A stretch of DNA of 64,000 nucleotides, taken from the NCBI GenBank assembly GCA_937993755.1, contig CALKMA010000013.1:23644-87643 (forward strand), given 5' to 3'. A program made the translations under genes and the position numbers. The stretch is from HGM13233 sp900762805. Its GTDB lineage: Bacteria > Bacillota > Clostridia > Oscillospirales > Ruminococcaceae. Under the pieces are notes generated by a model. The model made no database searches, was not told the origin of the DNA, and saw nothing but the letters and a program-made list of their open reading frames with translations. Position 1 is the first letter of the stretch; each line of letters starts with the position of its first letter. Below are positions 59,705 to 64,000 of the stretch, one piece after another.

Positions 59705-60097
59705 TTACAGCCCGTAGTATTGCTTGATTTCCTTATCGCAACGGCAAACACCATATATTTCTATCGCGGATATCGTCGCCTTCATCAGTTCTAAACTCAC
59801 ATCCTTTTCAATAACAAGCAGGCCCGTCCCGCGAATTGCTTTTACCTGACCGCGTTGTTCCATAGCCTGTAATTCATCTACGGTCAAAACAGAAACACCA
59901 ACAAACCAGTCCTTCTTGCTTTTCGAAAAAAGGAGCTTTTTAATATCATCATCGTGCTTGTCTATTTGCATCTTAATGGCGTTCTTGATAAACTCGGTGC
60001 GATTTGCATAGTAACCCTCGTGAATTAATAAATCTATCCTCCCCAGGTCAGATGTATTCACATTAATAGTGATTTTCTCAGTAGAATTGATATTCAT
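59705..60097 (-). CDS. Ribbon-helix-helix regulator, AT-rich
   Basis: 130 residues. N-terminal ribbon-helix-helix (about 6-48: KITINVNTSDLGRIDLLIHE, then TEFIKNAIKMQID), followed by a C-terminal domain of unknown type (SVLTVDELQAMEQRGQ ... LLVIEKDVSLELM) ending in CRCDKEIKQYYG. It probably represses its own promoter, which carries a perfect inverted repeat. AAGGAGG lies 6 nt before the ATG. Markedly AT-richer than the neighbourhood and next to a tnpV scar, so it probably came with a mobile element. No toxin partner is seen. Confidence 0.82.
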   Translation of the reverse strand: MNINSTEKITINVNTSDLGRIDLLIHEGYYANRTEFIKNAIKMQIDKHDDDIKKLLFSKSKKDWFVGVSVLTVDELQAMEQRGQVKAIRGTGLLVIEKDVSLELMKATISAIEIYGVCRCDKEIKQYYGL

Positions 60098-60123
60098 AGT
60101 AAACCTCCTTCTCTATTGTATTT

Positions 60124-60153
60124 ATTATATACCATCCATCAGGATGGTGTCAA
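60124..60153 (-). promoter_or_regulatory. Promoter with built-in operator for the RHH gene
   Basis: Minus strand TTGACA (60148-60153), an 18-nt spacer and TATAAT (60124-60129). The spacer is filled by a perfect 7-bp inverted repeat with a 4-nt centre, ACCATCC-ATCA-GGATGGT (60131-60148). The 60154-60571 spacer holds no supported gene. Confidence 0.78.
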
Positions 60154-60571
60154 GCAAAAACTGCGGTGCAGCTTGAAGAGCGCGCAGCCAATTCATGACC
60201 TCTCATCGCCTCCGACTGAGGCTTAATTGATACAGCAGCTTGAAGATGAAGCCTGGAGCTATAACAGGCGGCAGCGGAAAGCCCCATTCCTGCTATATAT
60301 ATCATTAAGCATATTTGTTTCAGAAAACCGCCCTGACAGATTTTGCCTCAGCTGACGATCCTCCCATATACGGCCAAGGCTCTGCTTTTCCCTTGCTCCC
60401 GGCCCGCATTTGTCATTCTTTTTCAAAAAAATAATCCCACAAACCGCCTGTTTGGTTGCAACCGCCGGCCAAAACGGTATAATATATGATAAAATCGTCC
60501 GCCGGCCTGCCGGCCGGGCGCGGCAAGTCGGCTGTCGGCCCCGGCCGGCGGCTTTTACGGGAGAACACAAC

Positions 60572-62509
60572 ATGAATCATCACAGCATAGCTGCGGTGTC
60601 ATTGCCGCTGGCGCTGTATCTGCTGCTTTCAGTCTGGTATTTCGAGCTGATCATCCGTCTGCGCACAGTCAACCGCTTCCTTGGCATCGGGCTGCTCTAC
60701 AGCCTGCTGTTTGCCGCCGCCTTTGCGGGGGCGCTGGCTTTTGTCTGCACCTTGTCCGGCAGCGCTCACTTCAACCGCTGTCTGGCCGGCTGGCTGCTCA
60801 TTGTCCTCGGCGTCTATACCGGCGTGCAGATCGTCTATTTCGGCATTTTCAAGACCTATTTCACCTTTTCATCGCTGGGCGGCGCCGCCCAGGTGACGCA
60901 GTTCTGGCGTGAGGCGCTGCTCGGCATCTGGCACGAGATCATCTACGTGCTGCTGATCTTTGTGCCGGGTGTGCTGCTTCTGACAGCCGGAAAAAGCTTT
61001 GTTGCCTGCCAGGCGGCGGGGCTCAAGGGCTCGCTGGCCTTTGCGGCGGCCTTTGTGGTGCTGCATTTCTCGGCCGTCGGGCTTATCCTGCGCAACGACG
61101 CCGGCGCCGTGCCGCTCAGCTATATCTACCGCTCGACCTACATACCCGAAACGATGGTCGAAAACTTCGGTGAGTTTGCTACGGCCCGTCTCGATATCAA
61201 ATATCAATTCGTCGAGCCGCAGCAGAGTCTCGATGTACCTGACAGCACCGATCAGGCGCCGTCCTACAGTGAGGAGGCATACAACGTGCTGCCGGAGCTT
61301 GACCTGTCGGCGTTGGCCGGGGAGGAGAGCGACGAGCTATATGCCGCGCTTGACCGCTACTGTGCCGGGCTGGAGCCGACCGCCAAGAACGATTATACCG
61401 GCCTTTTCGAGGGCAAGGACATCATCCACATCGTTGCCGAGAGCTTTTCCGGCTTTCTGATCGAGCAGCATCCTGAGCTTTTCCCAACGCTGACACGCTT
61501 ATACAACGAGGGCTTTCAGTTCACCAATTTCTACACACCGCTGTGGGCCGTCAGCACGCTTGACGGTGAATACGCCACCGAGATGGGGCTCATCCCGCGC
61601 GGCAACACCTGGAGCCTTGTCGATTCTGCCGAAAACCGTGTGCCCTTCTGCCTTGGCAACCAGTTCGCGGCCGTCGGGTATGACAGCTATTCCTTCCACA
61701 ACAATACCTACACCTATTATTCGCGGGACGAATCGCACCCCAACATGGGCTATCAGTATACCGGTGTCGGCAATGGGCTGGAGCTGGAGAGCCATCACCC
61801 CTACAGTGATTATGAGATGATGGTCGAGGCATGGCCGACGCTGGCGGCCAGCGACCACTACTGTGCCTATTTTCTGACCTTCAGCGGCCACATGTTTTAT
61901 GATCGCCGTGTCAACGATATGACGGACCGCAACTGGGAGGCTGTCGCCGAGCTGCCCTATCCAGATGCCGTCAAGGGCTATATCGCCGCCAACATCGAGC
62001 TGGAAAAGGCAGTGGCCTATTTGGTCGAGCAGCTGGAGGCCAGCGGGCGGCTGGAGAACACCGTCATCACCCTCTCGGCCGATCACTGGCCCTACGGGTT
62101 GTCGCAGGCCGACTACGAGCAGCTGGCCGGGCACAGCCTTGACGGCGCCGAGCTGTACCGCAATACCTTCCTGCTGTGGAGCGGCAGCATGGAGCAGCCC
62201 GTTCGGGTGGACAAGCCCACCAGCAGCCTTGATATCCTGCCGACGCTGCTCAACCTTTTCGGTCTGCCCTATGACAGCCGTCTGCTTTCGGGGCGCGATA
62301 TGCTCAGCGGCGGCGAGGGGCTGGTTGTATTTAAGGATTACAGCTTTTTGACAGAGGAGGGCTACTACAACGCCGCCACCCGCCAGTGGATCTCGGATGT
62401 TCCGGCTGATGAGGAAAAGCTGCGCGAGCTGGGCGATGAGGTCTGCCGCAGGTTTGCGGCGGCCGCCTATATGCTCAAGCACGACTATTACCGCCATTTG
62501 GGACTGTGA
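60572..62509 (+). CDS. LTA-synthase-family sulfatase-fold membrane protein
   Basis: 645-residue polytopic membrane protein: five hydrophobic segments in the first about 190 residues, then an extracytoplasmic alkaline-phosphatase/sulfatase domain. Seen: DIIHIVAESFSGFLIEQHPE (metal Glu), NFYTPLWAVSTLDGEYA (region of the catalytic Thr), TFSGHMFYD and ADHWPYGL (metal Asp/His). Probably transfers glycerol-phosphate or another phospho-group from lipids to a surface polymer. GGGAGA before the ATG at 60572. Substrate not known. Confidence 0.88.
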   Translation: MNHHSIAAVSLPLALYLLLSVWYFELIIRLRTVNRFLGIGLLYSLLFAAAFAGALAFVCTLSGSAHFNRCLAGWLLIVLGVYTGVQIVYFGIFKTYFTFSSLGGAAQVTQFWREALLGIWHEIIYVLLIFVPGVLLLTAGKSFVACQAAGLKGSLAFAAAFVVLHFSAVGLILRNDAGAVPLSYIYRSTYIPETMVENFGEFATARLDIKYQFVEPQQSLDVPDSTDQAPSYSEEAYNVLPELDLSALAGEESDELYAALDRYCAGLEPTAKNDYTGLFEGKDIIHIVAESFSGFLIEQHPELFPTLTRLYNEGFQFTNFYTPLWAVSTLDGEYATEMGLIPRGNTWSLVDSAENRVPFCLGNQFAAVGYDSYSFHNNTYTYYSRDESHPNMGYQYTGVGNGLELESHHPYSDYEMMVEAWPTLAASDHYCAYFLTFSGHMFYDRRVNDMTDRNWEAVAELPYPDAVKGYIAANIELEKAVAYLVEQLEASGRLENTVITLSADHWPYGLSQADYEQLAGHSLDGAELYRNTFLLWSGSMEQPVRVDKPTSSLDILPTLLNLFGLPYDSRLLSGRDMLSGGEGLVVFKDYSFLTEEGYYNAATRQWISDVPADEEKLRELGDEVCRRFAAAAYMLKHDYYRHLGL

Positions 62510-62983
62510 GGCGCGGCAGCCGCCCGCCGGCGAGGTGTTGGGCATATGAAGCTCTATATATTGTTATATATAATAAGCAAGCAGACTTGATAAAGCAACC
62601 TATAATATCAGAGCCGTTCGGCTGAAGTGTTATCGGAACAGCCCTTTAGTCCTCTGCGGCGGGGCGCCCTATGGACGCGGCGGAAGGCTTTTCTGTCCGC
62701 GCGAGCATAAGTGGCGCCGCCCTGCCGGAAAATGTATAACGATGGATGGCCTGATGAGGGCAGATAGCTTCTCCGGCTTTTTATCAGAAGAGAGTGGTGG
62801 TTCATTGGCCGCCGCTAAACGGCGCCGCGCTTTTGGGAGCTGCCGTCGGCCTTCCGGGAAGCGGCAGAGAGCCGCCCTGACAGGTGTGTCGGGCTGGCCC
62901 GTCGGATTAAGCCGTATCCTGTCGGGTTCGAGCGAAACGCTCGGCGAGGTGTAAAAAAGGGGGGATAGTATGAAAAAAAGTAG

Positions 62984-63012
62984 TTGACAAAAAGGTAGAG
63001 GCGTGGTATCAT
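62984..63012 (+). promoter_or_regulatory. rRNA operon promoter
   Basis: Consensus TTGACA (62984-62989), a 17-nt spacer and TATCAT (63007-63012), about 190 nt upstream of the 16S. The 62510-62983 stretch has an AT-rich patch (62553-62610, TATATA inverted repeat) but no gene. Confidence 0.85.
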
Positions 63013-63018
63013 TTATTC

Positions 63019-63200
63019 TTGCAGCCCCCCAGAGGGGAGGCGAGCCGGACCTAGAAAATTAAACAATATTGAAGCTTGAAAAAAGCCCTTATCAAGGAAA
63101 GCACACAAGGATGTGCCGGGCATCTGAAAGGATGCACAGTAATGATGAACGCTAAGTTCACGACTGAGGTTTTAACGGGGAGACCCGTTAAGATAGGATT
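63019..63200 (+). other. Pre-16S leader
   Basis: Untranslated leader between the predicted start and the 16S. It holds AAGGAAAGCACACAAGG-type AT/GA-rich stretches and a perfect 8-bp stem TTAACGGG/CCCGTTAA with loop GAGA (63172-63191) immediately before the 16S, probably used in processing. Confidence 0.6.

Positions 63201-64000
<800 letters not shown>

Noticed and set aside
60259..60573. 104-codon minus-strand frame before the LtaS-type gene
   Set aside because: Composition is unlike a protein and it covers the promoter region of the downstream gene.
1..63200. tRNA genes
   Set aside because: No cloverleaf with a conserved GTTCRA T-arm and matching acceptor was found by eye, including next to the 16S leader. 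Covariance search would settle it.

Overview
The window is GC-rich, densely coded chromosomal DNA of an anaerobic Gram-positive bacterium, most likely an Oscillospirales/Ruminococcaceae-type Clostridia member. The evidence is a partial 16S rRNA gene at the right end, an Rnf complex, a sodium-pumping oxaloacetate decarboxylase, a class B sortase with a pilin-like substrate, a cohesin/dockerin pair and MurE/LtaS-like envelope genes. The genus was not determined.

Layout. 1-3.1 kb: 3' part of a GH1 (phospho-)beta-glucosidase, then a nitroreductase/flavin-reductase pair. 3.1-7 kb: repeat-bearing spacer, a class B sortase and its likely substrate, a multi-domain pilin-like protein ending in IPYTG. 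7.9-12.1 kb: nadE and, divergently, a two-component system. 12.5-19 kb: a RING/zinc-ribbon membrane protein, a DUF5131 protein with a small overlapping gene, a Crp/Fnr regulator, a vitamin-B6-type kinase/ECF/trmL operon and mscL. 19-26 kb: a ParB-like protein, an E2-acyltransferase-like protein and the oad operon. 26.5-30 kb: udk and an NAD-salvage operon. 30.4-33.8 kb: a phospholipid operon (PAP2, LPG-synthase-like membrane protein, pssA, psd). 34.1-39.5 kb: a small gene and a grx-rnfCDGEAB operon. 39.6-41.9 kb: a patatin-like lipase and fba. 42-45 kb: four membrane proteins, three with zinc ribbons. 45.1-48.5 kb: a secreted SH3b-glucosaminidase-dockerin protein followed by a membrane-anchored cohesin protein. 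48.6-49.9 kb: a decayed phage head-gene remnant. 49.9-59 kb: murE, then a complete peptide ABC transporter and a dipeptidase. 59-60.2 kb: a tnpV remnant and an AT-rich ribbon-helix-helix gene. 60.6-62.5 kb: an LtaS-family sulfatase. 63-64 kb: rRNA promoter, leader and 16S.

How it works together. Energy metabolism combines two membrane machines that can be sodium-coupled, Rnf and Oad. The envelope is well represented: sortase and pilin, phosphatidylethanolamine synthesis, an LtaS-like enzyme, MurE, and peptide uptake and cleavage that may recycle wall peptides. The most interesting unit is the two-gene cohesin/dockerin operon. It looks like a minimal cellulosome-style docking system used to hold a peptidoglycan hydrolase at the membrane instead of a cellulase on a scaffoldin.

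A second theme is genome texture. Several unrelated intergenic spacers carry their own private tandem duplications (units of about 70 to 160 bp, plus one pair about 455 bp apart), usually beside terminators. Two scars of mobile DNA, one phage and one conjugative-transposon-like, sit in intergenic gaps.
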